This document shows, piece by piece, positions 8,772-18,300 of a stretch of 64,000 nt of DNA. The stretch is from NCBI RefSeq assembly GCF_004919685.1, contig NZ_SMYZ01000069.1, positions 30,577 through 94,576 of the forward strand, given 5' to 3'. Below the pieces are notes generated by a model. The model ran no database searches, had not been told where the DNA came from, and saw only the letters and a list, made by a program, of their open reading frames with translations. The position numbers were made by a program, and so were the translations under genes. Each line of letters begins with the position of its first letter. Position 1 is the first letter of the stretch. Source of the DNA: Mesorhizobium norvegicum (lineage in GTDB: Bacteria; Pseudomonadota; Alphaproteobacteria; Rhizobiales; Rhizobiaceae).

Positions 8772-9395
8772 CTAGAATTCCTTGGAATGCCCGATATCGA
8801 CGCCGTATTCCGCGGCCGAGTCCAGAATCATGTGCCACAGGCTTTCGGCGAAGGTCGCAAACACCAGAAGGTTGAACACGGCCAATCCATCTCGATCGCC
8901 GCCGCGCCAAAGCGTGACACTGGTGTGATCCATTGAGGTCGCGGCCGCCGCGCCAACAGCGAACGCATCAGGATGCAGGTCGATCGACGACAGCTTGGCC
9001 AGCATGGCGCGCGCCTTGGCGTCGGAGATGCTGATCAGGACGCGCGCATGCGACTGGTCCGACAGCGAGGCGGGGCCTGACAATGAAGTCGCCAGCGTCT
9101 GCATCGTGTGCTTGCCGCCCTTCGACAAGACGAAGAACTGATCCGGCCCCGACCAGATCAACGTGGCGTCCGAGGTCTGGATCGCCTTCGGCGCATTAGG
9201 AGCCGCCACGCCGAAACGGGCCTTGGCCACCTTTGCCAGCTCGGCCGCTTGGCCGCGCCGCGCCATGACTTGGATCAGATCAAAATTGCGGATCTCGGTC
9301 AGCGAGATGCCGGCCTCGATACCGCGCGTGCCATGCGCACCGGCAACAAGTGCCTTTTCAAGCGAGCTGCGGGGAGCCCAGGAAAACTCAGCCAC
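8772..9395 (-). CDS. mgdD: N-methylglutamate dehydrogenase subunit D (SoxG-like)
   Basis: 207 residues from a GTG at 9395, chosen because GGAGGG (9408-9403) sits 7 nt upstream and the GTG overlaps the mgdC stop; an ATG at 9410 is possible. Similar in size and character to the gamma subunit of heterotetrameric sarcosine oxidase, a small GcvT-related fold that helps the alpha subunit bind folate. In N-methylglutamate dehydrogenase the homologous subunit is MgdD. It is the last gene of mgsABC-gmaS-mgdABCD. On its own the sequence cannot distinguish SoxG from MgdD; the neighbours decide. Confidence 0.85.
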   Translation of the reverse strand: MAEFSWAPRSSLEKALVAGAHGTRGIEAGISLTEIRNFDLIQVMARRGQAAELAKVAKARFGVAAPNAPKAIQTSDATLIWSGPDQFFVLSKGGKHTMQTLATSLSGPASLSDQSHARVLISISDAKARAMLAKLSSIDLHPDAFAVGAAAATSMDHTSVTLWRGGDRDGLAVFNLLVFATFAESLWHMILDSAAEYGVDIGHSKEF

Positions 9396-12369
9396 GCTGG
9401 CGCCCTCCATCCGGGTCGTAGAAGACGGGATTGCAGAGTTCGACGTCATAGTCCTCGCCGCGCAGCGGGTCATGCGCATGCACGATCTCGCCGATGCGCT
9501 CGCGGCCGCGTTCGACCAAGGCCAACCCGATCCATTGGTCTGATGTCGGCGAGAAGCAGACCGAGGTGACGTAGCCCTGGTCGTTGCCTGGGCCGGGCGT
9601 CTGCCCCTTAGGAATGATGTGCGCGCCGGAGCGCAAGCGGCGTGCCTTGTCCGTCGGCTTGATGCCGACCACGACCTGCCGGTCCGGCGCGACCAGCGCC
9701 TCGCGTCCGGCCATCACGCGGCCAATATAATCCTTCTTGGTCGACATCATCTTGCCCAAGCCAAGATCGGCCGCCGTCGTCGTGCCGCTCAGTTCCGGTC
9801 CGGCGATGTGGCCCTTTTCGACGCGCATGACGCCGAGCGCCTCGGTGCCGTAGGGCGTCACGCCGAAGGGCGCGCCGGCCAGCATCAGATTGCGCGCCAT
9901 GGCATCGCCAAAGCGCGCCGGAACCGAAATCTCGAAGGCCATCTCGCCGGAGAAGGAGATGCGGAACAGCCGTGCCTTGAGGCCGCCGCGCAACGTCACT
10001 TCGCGCGCGCCCATGAACGGAAAGCCCTCGTTGGAGAGGTCCTCGGCCGGATCGACGATCTCCTTCAGCAGGTCGCGGGTCTTGGGTCCGGCAATCGAGA
10101 ATTGCGCCCACTGGTCGGAGACGGAGGTCAACTGCACGTCGAGTTCCGGGAACAGCACCTGGCGGCAGAATTCGAGATGCTGCATCACCAGCCCAGCCTT
10201 GGCCGTGGTGGTGGTCAGGAAATAATGATCTTCGGCCAGCCGTGACGTCGTGCCGTCGTCATAGACGATGCCGTCCTCGCGCAGCATCAGCCCGTAGCGC
10301 GCCTTGCCGACGGCGAGATTGGAGAAGGTGTTGATGTAGACGCGGTCGAGGAAGGCGCCTGCATCGGACCCGTGCACGTCGATCTTGCCGAGCGTCGAGA
10401 CATCGCAGAAGCCGACGCCGCCGCGCACCGCCTTGACCTCGCGGGTCACCGATTCCAGCCAGTCCTTCTCGCCGGCGCGGGGATACCATTGCGCCCGCTT
10501 CCACAGACCGGTGTCGACGAAGACAGCACCTTGCTCCACGGCCCAGTGATGCGACGGCGTCAGCCGCGTCGCATGGAAAGTCTCGTCGCGATGATGGCCG
10601 GCGAAGGCGCCGATGGCGACGGGCACGTAAGGAGGCCGGTAGATCGTCGTGCCGGTCTCGGGAATGGAGCGGCCGCTGACCGCCGCCATGATGGCGAGGC
10701 CGGCGACATTCGAGGTCTTGCCCTGGTCGGTCGCCATGCCGAGCGTCGTGTAGCGCTTCAGGTGCTCGACCGATTCAAAGCCTTCGCGCTGCGCCAGTTC
10801 GATGTCGGACGCGGTGACATCGTGCTGGTAATCGACAAAGGCTTTCCCCTTGCCGGCGACGTGCCAGAGCGGGGTCAGCGAGAAGACCTCGTCGTCGGCG
10901 ACAGGTGCGATGCCCGCCTTGCCGTTGTGCCCCGCGTCACGCGCCGCTGCCGCGCCGGCTGCAAACCCCTGGCTCAGGCAGGCGCCGAGCCCGAAATCGC
11001 CATTGGCGGCACCGGCGGCAACCATTCCGGGAGGCGCGCCGTCCGGCACGAAGGCCGCGATGTCGTCACGCCATGTCGGCCGGCCGCGATGATAGGAGGT
11101 GAGCCCGACCGCCGGGTTCCAGCCGCCGGAAACGGCGAGGCCGTCCGCTTCGACTTCCGCGCGCGCGCCGCCGGTCAGCGACACCGCGATTTTCCTGACG
11201 CCGTCCTTGCCACCGTCGACACCGCTGACGGAGCCATGCAGCACCGGGAAGCCGCTCTTGGAGGCCAGCGAACGATGCGCCGGCGATACGTCAGGCCTCG
11301 CGTCGATGACCGCGGCAATCTGCAGTCCCGCACCGAGCGCCGTCTCGACTGTGCGCCAGCCATCCTCATTGTTGGTGAACAGCGCGATGCGCTTTGCCGG
11401 TGTCGCGGCATAGCGCGCGACATAAGTCCGCATGGCGGAGGCCATCATTACGCCGGGCGTGTCGTTGCCGGCAAAGACGATCGGCCGTTCTATGGCGCCG
11501 GCCGCGACGACGCAGCGCCTGGCCACGATCCGCCACAGTCGCTGACGCACCTGGTGCTCGGGCGGCGAGGGCAAATGGTCGTTGACCCGCTCGATCGCGC
11601 CATAGGTGCCGCCGTCGTAGACGCCGAACAATGTCGTGCGGGGTATGATGCGGACATCGGGCATTGCCGCGAGTTCGTCCAATGTCTTCGAAAGCCATGC
11701 GGCTGCCGGCAGGCCGTCTATGGTGCCGCCGTCCGACAGCAGACGGCCACCGAGCGTGAAATCTTCCTCGCACAGGATGACGCGGGCGCCGCTGCGGCCG
11801 GCGGAAAGTGCGGCCGCAAGCCCGGCCGGGCCTGAACCGGCGATCAGCACATCGCAATGCGCCCATGCCTTGTCGTAGTGGTCCGGATCGGCGATGCCGG
11901 CGGCGCGGCCGAGGCCGGCGGCACGGCGGATCGCCGGCTCGTAGATCGCTTCCCAGAATTTCGCCGGCCACATGAAGGTCTTGTAGTAGAAGCCGGCGAC
12001 GAAGATCGGCGCGAACAGTTGGTTCACCGACATCACATCGTGGCGCAGCGACGGCCAGCGGTTCTGGCTGGCGGCCTCCAATCCTTCATAGAGCTCGGCC
12101 GTGGTCGCCTTGGTGTTCGGCTCACGCCGTGCGCCCGTGCGCAATTCGACCAGCGCGTTGGGCTCTTCCGAGCCTGATGTCAGGATGCCGCGCGGGCGAT
12201 GGTATTTGAACGAGCGGCCGACCAGTTTGACGCCATTGGCGATCAGCGCCGAGGCGAGCGTGTCGCCCTGGAAGCCAGAGAAAGCCTTGCCGTCGAAACG
12301 GAAGTTCAGTGGCGCCGAGCGGTCGATCAGACCGGCATTGCCGAGCCGGTGTGTCTGCGCGCCGGCCAT
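9388..12369 (-). CDS. mgdC: N-methylglutamate dehydrogenase subunit C (SoxA-like, FAD/NAD + GcvT)
   Basis: 993 residues from ATG 12369, which overlaps the mgdB stop (TGATG). Domain order: an N-terminal ferredoxin-like fold with a lone PRGILTSGSEEPNAL segment (about 35-90), a dinucleotide fold with AGSGPAGLAAALSAGRSG (about 175-200), and a C-terminal GcvT folate domain (about 600-990). This is the architecture of sarcosine oxidase alpha. The complex oxidises N-methylglutamate to glutamate, giving methylene-THF or formaldehyde. An in-frame ATG at 12468 lies inside mgdB and is rejected. Adjacent gmaS and mgs genes support MgdC over a true sarcosine oxidase. Confidence 0.9.
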   Translation of the reverse strand: MAGAQTHRLGNAGLIDRSAPLNFRFDGKAFSGFQGDTLASALIANGVKLVGRSFKYHRPRGILTSGSEEPNALVELRTGARREPNTKATTAELYEGLEAASQNRWPSLRHDVMSVNQLFAPIFVAGFYYKTFMWPAKFWEAIYEPAIRRAAGLGRAAGIADPDHYDKAWAHCDVLIAGSGPAGLAAALSAGRSGARVILCEEDFTLGGRLLSDGGTIDGLPAAAWLSKTLDELAAMPDVRIIPRTTLFGVYDGGTYGAIERVNDHLPSPPEHQVRQRLWRIVARRCVVAAGAIERPIVFAGNDTPGVMMASAMRTYVARYAATPAKRIALFTNNEDGWRTVETALGAGLQIAAVIDARPDVSPAHRSLASKSGFPVLHGSVSGVDGGKDGVRKIAVSLTGGARAEVEADGLAVSGGWNPAVGLTSYHRGRPTWRDDIAAFVPDGAPPGMVAAGAANGDFGLGACLSQGFAAGAAAARDAGHNGKAGIAPVADDEVFSLTPLWHVAGKGKAFVDYQHDVTASDIELAQREGFESVEHLKRYTTLGMATDQGKTSNVAGLAIMAAVSGRSIPETGTTIYRPPYVPVAIGAFAGHHRDETFHATRLTPSHHWAVEQGAVFVDTGLWKRAQWYPRAGEKDWLESVTREVKAVRGGVGFCDVSTLGKIDVHGSDAGAFLDRVYINTFSNLAVGKARYGLMLREDGIVYDDGTTSRLAEDHYFLTTTTAKAGLVMQHLEFCRQVLFPELDVQLTSVSDQWAQFSIAGPKTRDLLKEIVDPAEDLSNEGFPFMGAREVTLRGGLKARLFRISFSGEMAFEISVPARFGDAMARNLMLAGAPFGVTPYGTEALGVMRVEKGHIAGPELSGTTTAADLGLGKMMSTKKDYIGRVMAGREALVAPDRQVVVGIKPTDKARRLRSGAHIIPKGQTPGPGNDQGYVTSVCFSPTSDQWIGLALVERGRERIGEIVHAHDPLRGEDYDVELCNPVFYDPDGGRQRG

Positions 12370-12644
12370 CACGCACCAACCTTCGCGGCGCCAGCCCCCG
12401 CCGCCGGCTCCACCGACGAAATCTCGTGCGTCAGCGTGTTGCGGGTGACCTTCAGCCAGGTCCGGCAACCGCCGCCATGGTACCAGTATTCGCTGGTCTC
12501 ACCGGCAACGTTGTCGCGCAGATAGACATAGTCGAAGACCTCGTCTTCCGAGGCGCCGGCTTCGGGCCGCACAGGCTTGGCGTCGCCGAGATAGGTGAAC
12601 TCACCGAGTTCGCGTTCACCGCAGAAGGGACAGACAATGCGCAT
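12369..12644 (-). CDS. mgdB: N-methylglutamate dehydrogenase subunit B (SoxD-like zinc subunit)
   Basis: 91 residues. Cys5-x2-Cys8 near the N terminus and a HGGGC motif about 50 residues later provide the zinc site seen in sarcosine oxidase delta subunits, along with the family signature YVYLRDN and EYWYHGGGCRTW. It is a structural subunit of the dehydrogenase complex. It is 17 nt from mgdA and overlaps mgdC by one base, consistent with translational coupling. Confidence 0.9.
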   Translation of the reverse strand: MRIVCPFCGERELGEFTYLGDAKPVRPEAGASEDEVFDYVYLRDNVAGETSEYWYHGGGCRTWLKVTRNTLTHEISSVEPAAGAGAAKVGA

Positions 12645-12661
12645 TTTCTTCTAAACCGCCT

Positions 12662-13915
12662 TCAATGCAGGTTCGGTTGGGCGCCCTGGCCCTTTTCGTC
12701 GATCATGGCGCCGGTCCGGAACCGGTCGAGGCGGAATCGCGCCGCCTCTTCGTGCAGCACATCGCGGGCCAGAAGATGGGCAAAGACAAAGCCGGAGCCC
12801 GGTGTCGCCTTGAAGCCGCCATAGCACCAGCCGGCGTTGATATAGAGCCCGTCGACCGGCGTCTTGTCGATGATCGGCGAGCCGTCCATCGACATGTCCA
12901 TGATGCCGCCCCACTGGCGCAGCAGGCGCACGCGGCCGATCATCGGCATCAGCGCCATGCCGCCCTCGCAGACGTCCTCCATCACAGGCATGTTGCCGCG
13001 CTGGGCGTAGGAATTGTAGCCGTCAATATCGCCGCCGAAGACCAGCCCGCCCTTGTCGGACTGGCTGACATAGAAATGGCCGGCGCCAAAGGTGATGACG
13101 CCGGGAATGAGCGGCTTGATCGCTTCCGATACAAAGGCCTGCAGCACGTGGCTTTCGATCGGCAGGCGCAGACCGGCCATCGCCGCGACGCGCGACGAAC
13201 TGCCGGCGACCGCCATGCCGACCTTGCCGGCGCCGATCTTGCCGCGCGAGGTCTCGACACCGGTCACCTTGCCATTGGCGTCCCTGACAAAACCGGTGAC
13301 TTCGCAATTCTGGATGATGTCGACGCCGAGTGCGCTCGCCGCATGCGCGTAGCCCCAGACCACCGCATCGTGACGCGCCGTGCCGCCGCGCCGCTGCAAG
13401 AGCCCGCCTTGCACGGGAAAGCGCGCATTGTCGAAGTTCAGGAACGGTATCATCTTCCTGACGGCGGCGAGGTCGAGCAGTTCCGCGTCGATGCCGTTGA
13501 TGCGCATGGTGTTGCCGCGCCGCGCATAGGCGTCGCGCTGCGCGTCGGAATGGTAGAGGTTGATGACGCCGCGCTGGCTGACCATCGCATTGTAGTTGAG
13601 GTCCTGCTCCATCCGCTCCCACAGCTTCATCGACAGTTCGTAGAAGCCGGTGTTGCCGGGAAGACCGTAATTGGAGCGGATGATGGTGGTGTTGCGGCCG
13701 GCATTGCCGGAGCCGATCCAGCCTTTTTCGAGCACGGCGACATTCTTGATGCCGTACTCGCTGGCCAGGAACCAGGCGGTGGCCAGCCCGTGGCCGCCGC
13801 CGCCGATGATCACCACGTCGTAGCGGTCCTTCGGCGTGGCGTCGCGCCAGGTGCGTTGCCAGTTCTTGTGGCCGGACAGGGCGGCGCGGGCGAGCGAGAA
13901 GATAGAATATTTCAT
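12662..13915 (-). CDS. mgdA: N-methylglutamate dehydrogenase subunit A (SoxB-like flavoprotein)
   Basis: 417 residues. After an N-terminal extension the FAD-binding fold begins at about residue 33 (VVIIGGGGHGLATAW) and continues to NAGRNTTIIRSNY, as in sarcosine oxidase beta. The C-terminal part contains GWCYGGFKATPGSG, the family's flavin-contacting region. It catalyses oxidation of the secondary amine of N-methylglutamate. It starts 36 nt after gmaS. The name follows from the operon; sequence alone would also fit sarcosine oxidase subunit beta. Confidence 0.9.
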   Translation of the reverse strand: MKYSIFSLARAALSGHKNWQRTWRDATPKDRYDVVIIGGGGHGLATAWFLASEYGIKNVAVLEKGWIGSGNAGRNTTIIRSNYGLPGNTGFYELSMKLWERMEQDLNYNAMVSQRGVINLYHSDAQRDAYARRGNTMRINGIDAELLDLAAVRKMIPFLNFDNARFPVQGGLLQRRGGTARHDAVVWGYAHAASALGVDIIQNCEVTGFVRDANGKVTGVETSRGKIGAGKVGMAVAGSSSRVAAMAGLRLPIESHVLQAFVSEAIKPLIPGVITFGAGHFYVSQSDKGGLVFGGDIDGYNSYAQRGNMPVMEDVCEGGMALMPMIGRVRLLRQWGGIMDMSMDGSPIIDKTPVDGLYINAGWCYGGFKATPGSGFVFAHLLARDVLHEEAARFRLDRFRTGAMIDEKGQGAQPNLH

Positions 13916-13951
13916 ACGGTCATTCCGAGGTCGCTCGCACCGCTGGGTCGA

Positions 13952-15259
13952 CTAGATATCCAGCGTGTGGTCGCGCTCCCATTGCGTGAAGTGCGAAGCA
14001 TAGGAATTCCATTCCTGGTGCTTCAGCTTTAGGTAGGCCGACGAGAATTCCTCACCCAGCGCCGCCTTGAGCGATTTGTCCTTGTCGAACTCGCGCAAGG
14101 CGTCGAGGAGGTTGAGGGGCAGCTTCGGCGCGCCCTTCACCGTATGGCCGTGCTGGTACATGTCGATGTCGTAGCGCTTGCCGGGATCGGCCTTCGAGCG
14201 GATGCCGTCGAGCCCGGCCGCGATGATGACTGCCTGCAGGAGATAGGGGTTGGCAGCGCCATCCGGCAGTCGCAGCTCGAAGCGGCCGGGGCCGGGCACG
14301 CGCACCATGTGGGTGCGGTTGTTGCCGGTCCAGGTCACCGTGTTCGGCGCCCAGGTCGCGCCGGAGATCGTGCGCGGCGCGTTGATGCGCTTGTAGGAAT
14401 TGACCGTCGGGTTGGTGATCGCGGCCAGCGCGGAGGCATGCTTCATGATGCCGCCGAGGAAATTCCTGCCCTTGGCCGACAGGCCAAGCTCCATCGAATT
14501 GTCGGCGAAGACGTTGGTCTTGCCGGCCTTGTCCCACACCGAGATATGGGCATGGCAGCCATTGCCGGTCAGGCCCTGGAAGGGCTTGGGCATGAAGGTG
14601 GCGCGCAGGCCATGCTTTTCGGCAATCGACTTGACCATGAACTTGAAGAACGAGTGCTTGTCGGCGGTCGCCAGCGCGTCGTCGAAGGCCCAGTTCATTT
14701 CGAACTGGCCGTTGGCGTCCTCGTGGTCGTTCTGATAGGCGCCCCAGCCGAGCGCCAGCATGTGGTCGCAGATCTCGGCGATGACGTCATAGCGGCGCAT
14801 CACCGCTTGCTGGTCGTAACAGGGTTTTGAGGCCGTGTCGTATTCGTCGGAAATCGTCTTGCCGTCGGGCGAGATCAGGAAGAACTCGGCCTCGACGCCG
14901 GTCTTGACGTGCATGCCGTCGCTGGCTGCTTCCGCGATCAGCCGATTCAGCGTGTTGCGCGGCGCCTGGTCGACCTCCTTGTCGTCCATGATGCAGTTGG
15001 CCGCGACCCAGGCGACCTCCGGCTTCCACGGCAGCTGGATCACCGAATCCGGATCCGGCACCGCCAGCATGTCGGGATGTGCTGGCGTCAGATCCAGCCA
15101 GGTGGCGAACCCGGCAAAACCGGCGCCGTCCTTCTGCATGTCGGCGATTGCCTGTGCCGGCACCAGCTTGGCACGCTGGCCACTGAACAGGTCAGTGTAG
15201 GAAATCATGAAATATTTGACGTTTTTCGCCCTTGCGAATTCTGCAAGATCAGCTGTCAC
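13952..15259 (-). CDS. gmaS: Gamma-glutamylmethylamide synthetase (GlnA-like)
   Basis: 435 residues of the glutamine synthetase superfamily, type III/GlnT-like length. Metal and substrate motifs are visible: VEAEFF (Glu123, Glu125), GQFEMNW (Glu187), GNGCHAHIS (about 232-240) and RFELRLPD near 310. GmaS ligates methylamine to glutamate using ATP, giving gamma-glutamylmethylamide. It lies between mgsC (63 nt upstream) and mgdA, the expected place in this pathway. Standard annotation would call it GlnT glutamine synthetase; the flanking mgs and mgd genes make GmaS much more likely. Confidence 0.88.
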   Translation of the reverse strand: MTADLAEFARAKNVKYFMISYTDLFSGQRAKLVPAQAIADMQKDGAGFAGFATWLDLTPAHPDMLAVPDPDSVIQLPWKPEVAWVAANCIMDDKEVDQAPRNTLNRLIAEAASDGMHVKTGVEAEFFLISPDGKTISDEYDTASKPCYDQQAVMRRYDVIAEICDHMLALGWGAYQNDHEDANGQFEMNWAFDDALATADKHSFFKFMVKSIAEKHGLRATFMPKPFQGLTGNGCHAHISVWDKAGKTNVFADNSMELGLSAKGRNFLGGIMKHASALAAITNPTVNSYKRINAPRTISGATWAPNTVTWTGNNRTHMVRVPGPGRFELRLPDGAANPYLLQAVIIAAGLDGIRSKADPGKRYDIDMYQHGHTVKGAPKLPLNLLDALREFDKDKSLKAALGEEFSSAYLKLKHQEWNSYASHFTQWERDHTLDI

Positions 15260-15322
15260 GGAAGTTCCCCATTTTTTGTCGATTGTTGGCCCCAGAGCGT
15301 GTGGGCTTCGGCCCTTCGTTGA

Positions 15323-16651
15323 TTAGAAGCCGTTCTTCCCCGGTATCCAGTTGGTGCCGGCCAGCGGCACGCCGGCCATGGCGGCTGCCTCGATCGTCAG
15401 CGCGACGAGATCCTCGGGTTCGAGATTGTGCAGGCTGTTCTTGCCGCAGGCACGCGCTATGGTTTGCGCTTCCAGCGTCATCACCTTGAGGTAGTTCGCC
15501 AGCCGGCGTCCGGCGGCCACCGGGTCGACCCGCTTCATCAATTCGGGGTCCTGCGTGGTGATGCCGGCCGGGTCGCGGCCCTCGTGCCAGTCGTCATAGG
15601 CGCCGGCCGTGGTGCCGAGCTCGTTATACTCCGCCTCCCAGCGGGGATCGTTGTCGCCGAGCGCGACAAGGGCGGCCGTGCCGATCGAGACCGCGTCGAC
15701 GCCGAGCGCCAGCGCCTTGGCGACATCGGCGCCGTTGCGGATGCCACCGGAGACGATCAGCTGCACCTTGCGGTGCATGCCCAAGTCCTGCAGCGCCTGC
15801 ACCGCCGGCCTGATGCAGGCAAGCGTCGGCATACCGACATTTTCGATGAACACTTCCTGGGTCGCGGCGGTGCCGCCCTGCATGCCGTCGACGACGACGA
15901 CATCGGCGCCGGCCTTCACCGCAAGCGCGGTGTCATAGTAGGGACGCGCGCCGCCGACCTTGACGTAGATCGGCTTTTCCCAGTCGGTGATTTCGCGCAG
16001 TTCGAGGATCTTGATCTCGAGATCGTCGGGCCCGGTCCAGTCCGGGTGGCGCGAGGCCGAGCGCTGGTCGATGCCTTTCGGCAGCGTGCGCATTTCGGCG
16101 ACGCGGTCGGAGATCTTCTGGCCAAGCAGCATGCCGCCGCCACCCGGCTTGGCGCCCTGGCCGACGACGACTTCGATCGCATCGGCCCGGCGCAAATCGC
16201 GTGGATTCATGCCGTAGCGCGACGGCAGATATTGATAGACCAACTGCTTGGAATGGCCACGCTCTTCCTCGGTCATGCCGCCATCGCCCGTGGTGGTCGA
16301 GGTGCCCGACAGCGTCGCACCACGGCCGAGCGCTTCCTTGGCGGGGCCTGACAGCGAGCCGAAGCTCATGCCGGCGATGGTGATCGGGATCTTCAGCTCG
16401 ATCGGCTTCTTGGCATGGCGAGAGCCCAGCACCACGCTGGTGTCGCAGCGCTCGCGATAGCCTTCGAGCGGATAGCGCGAGATCGAGGCGCCGAGGAACA
16501 ACAGGTCGTCGAAATGCGGCAGCTTGCGCTTGGCGCCGGCGCCACGGATATCATAGATGCCGGTCGCCGCGGCACGGCGGATTTCGGAAAGCGTATAGTC
16601 GTCGAAGGTCGCGGATTTGCGCGGCGTCGTCGGCGGGTTCCTGTAGGTCAT
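15323..16651 (-). CDS. mgsC: N-methylglutamate synthase subunit C (FMN glutamate synthase-like)
   Basis: 442 residues corresponding to the FMN-binding synthase domain of glutamate synthase, with GMSFGSLSG, the KPGGGGMLLGQK motif (about 187-198) and DGMQGGTAA. The complex makes N-methylglutamate from gamma-glutamylmethylamide and 2-oxoglutarate. Where classical glutamate synthase carries cysteines for a 3Fe-4S cluster just before a VATQDPEL motif, this protein has DPAGITTQDPEL with no cysteines, so that cluster appears absent. It is 6 nt after mgsB. Confidence 0.88.
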   Translation of the reverse strand: MTYRNPPTTPRKSATFDDYTLSEIRRAAATGIYDIRGAGAKRKLPHFDDLLFLGASISRYPLEGYRERCDTSVVLGSRHAKKPIELKIPITIAGMSFGSLSGPAKEALGRGATLSGTSTTTGDGGMTEEERGHSKQLVYQYLPSRYGMNPRDLRRADAIEVVVGQGAKPGGGGMLLGQKISDRVAEMRTLPKGIDQRSASRHPDWTGPDDLEIKILELREITDWEKPIYVKVGGARPYYDTALAVKAGADVVVVDGMQGGTAATQEVFIENVGMPTLACIRPAVQALQDLGMHRKVQLIVSGGIRNGADVAKALALGVDAVSIGTAALVALGDNDPRWEAEYNELGTTAGAYDDWHEGRDPAGITTQDPELMKRVDPVAAGRRLANYLKVMTLEAQTIARACGKNSLHNLEPEDLVALTIEAAAMAGVPLAGTNWIPGKNGF

Positions 16652-16657
16652 GCTGCC

Positions 16658-17383
16658 TCAATACGCGTCGGCGTTGTCGATATTGAAATTGTAGAGGGTA
16701 CGCGCCGAGCCGTAGCGCTTGAATTCCGACGACTTGACGCCGGTGACGCCGGCGCGGTCGAGCAGGCCCTGCAGCAAGTCCAGATGCTCGGCCCGCATCT
16801 CCTTGGCGATGCAGTCGGCACCGAGGCTGTCGACCTTGCCGCGCACGAACAGCCGCGCCTCGTAGATGGAATCGCCCAGCGCATCGCCGGCATCGCCCAG
16901 CACCACCAGATTGCCCGACTGCGCCATGAAGGCCGACATGTGGCCGATATTGCCGTGCACGACGATGTCGATGCCCTTCATCGAAATGCCGCAGCGCGAA
17001 GACGCATTGCCTTCGATGACCAGCAGGCCGCCCTTGCCGGTGGCGCCGGCATACTGGCTGGCGTCGCCTTTGACGGTGATCGAGCCCGACATCATGTTCT
17101 CGCCGACGCCGGGGCCGGCCGAGCCATGCACGGTGATCGTGCTGCCGGAATTCATGCCGCCGCAGTAATAGCCGACGCTGCCGCGCACATCGATGGCAAC
17201 AGGCTGGTCGACGCCAACGGCGACCGAATGACTGCCTTTCGGGTTCAGCACTTCCCATGCCGTTTCATTCGAGCCGGGAGCCAGATTGTGCAGTGCCTGG
17301 TTGAGTTCGCGCAGCGACTGCTGATCGAGATCGAAGACCCGAGGGTCATGCGCCGCCGTCTTTGAAAGCGTGGTTGCCGGCAT
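16658..17383 (-). CDS. mgsB: N-methylglutamate synthase subunit B (GlxC-like beta-helix domain)
   Basis: 241 residues from ATG 17383, 4 nt after the mgsA stop. It matches the C-terminal GXGXG beta-helix domain of glutamate synthase as a free-standing subunit, with repeated glycine-rich turns such as GSVGYYCGGMNSG, GSAGPGVGENMM and GNIGHMSAFM. It is the structural subunit between the amidotransferase and FMN subunits. A longer reading from 17440 would overlap mgsA by 50 bases and is less likely. Confidence 0.88.
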   Translation of the reverse strand: MPATTLSKTAAHDPRVFDLDQQSLRELNQALHNLAPGSNETAWEVLNPKGSHSVAVGVDQPVAIDVRGSVGYYCGGMNSGSTITVHGSAGPGVGENMMSGSITVKGDASQYAGATGKGGLLVIEGNASSRCGISMKGIDIVVHGNIGHMSAFMAQSGNLVVLGDAGDALGDSIYEARLFVRGKVDSLGADCIAKEMRAEHLDLLQGLLDRAGVTGVKSSEFKRYGSARTLYNFNIDNADAY

Positions 17384-17387
17384 GAAC

Positions 17388-18284
17388 TCAATGCTCCCAG
17401 AAATAGACGGTTGCGGGCTCGGGTTCCCAGACCCTCGCATTGTCTATGCCGGGCAATTTGGTCAGCGCACGATATTCCGAGCCGAAGGCGACATACTGGT
17501 CGGTTTCGGCCATCACGGCGGGCTTGCAGGCGATCGGGTCGCGCACCACGCCAAAACCGTTCTTGGTGCCGACGACGAAGGTGAAGAAGCCGTCGAGATC
17601 GCTCAGCGTGCCTTCCAGCGCCTCGCCGAGGTTCTTGCCATGCGCCATCTGTGAGGAGAGATAGGCAGCTGCGACCTCGGTGTCGTTCTCGGTCTCGAAT
17701 TTCATGCCCTCGCGGATCAGTTCGCGGCGCACATTGTTGTGGTTGGACAGCGAGCCATTGTGCACCAGGCACTGGTCGGCGCCGGTCGAGAACGGATGCG
17801 CGCCCATCGTCGTCACCGCCGATTCCGTCGCCATGCGGGTATGGCCGATGCCATGCGTGCCGGTCATCTTGCGGACATCGAAGCGATCGACGACCGCCTC
17901 GGGCAGGCCGACTTCCTTGTAGATTTCGACAACGTCGCCGGCGCCCATGATGCGGATGTCGGGGCGCAGCGCCTGGATGGTTTCGCGCGCTTCATCGATC
18001 TTGGCGGGCGTGGTCCTGACGACCGCATGGGTCGACTTCACCGCGATCGTCACCGGCGTGCCGATGGCTTTGGCGAGCTCCGCCTCGAGGCCGCGGAAAT
18101 CGCGCTCCGGCTTGGCCGACTGGATGGTGATCTTGGCTTCATTTTTCGAAGGCGCGCCATAGATGGCGATGCCGGCGCTGTCCGGTCCACGATCGCTGAG
18201 CGAGATCAGCATCTGCGACAGCATCGCACCAAGCTGGGGTTCCAGCGACTTGTCCTTCAAAAACAGTCCGACAATTCCACACAT
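17388..18284 (-). CDS. mgsA: N-methylglutamate synthase subunit A (class II amidotransferase)
   Basis: 298 residues starting MCGIVGLF, so Cys2 becomes the N-terminal nucleophile of a class II glutamine amidotransferase. This fixes the start at 18284 although the frame is open to 18362, and GGGAGG lies 7-8 nt upstream. NGSLSNHNNVRREL and the DRGPDSAG motif are typical of GlxB-like proteins. It releases the methylamine moiety from gamma-glutamylmethylamide for transfer. It is the first gene of mgsABC-gmaS-mgdABCD, preceded by a tandem 18-bp repeat and a candidate operator. Confidence 0.88.
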   Translation of the reverse strand: MCGIVGLFLKDKSLEPQLGAMLSQMLISLSDRGPDSAGIAIYGAPSKNEAKITIQSAKPERDFRGLEAELAKAIGTPVTIAVKSTHAVVRTTPAKIDEARETIQALRPDIRIMGAGDVVEIYKEVGLPEAVVDRFDVRKMTGTHGIGHTRMATESAVTTMGAHPFSTGADQCLVHNGSLSNHNNVRRELIREGMKFETENDTEVAAAYLSSQMAHGKNLGEALEGTLSDLDGFFTFVVGTKNGFGVVRDPIACKPAVMAETDQYVAFGSEYRALTKLPGIDNARVWEPEPATVYFWEH

Positions 18285-18300
18285 GTCAGCCTCCCGGCGT

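Noticed and set aside
8772..13915. Sarcosine oxidase soxBDAG operon
   Set aside because: The subunit architecture fits, but the genes run directly from mgsABC and gmaS, the defining set of the N-methylglutamate pathway. I name them mgdABCD.
13952..15259. Glutamine synthetase type III (glnT)
   Set aside because: Same fold and length, but position between mgsC and mgdA indicates gamma-glutamylmethylamide synthetase.
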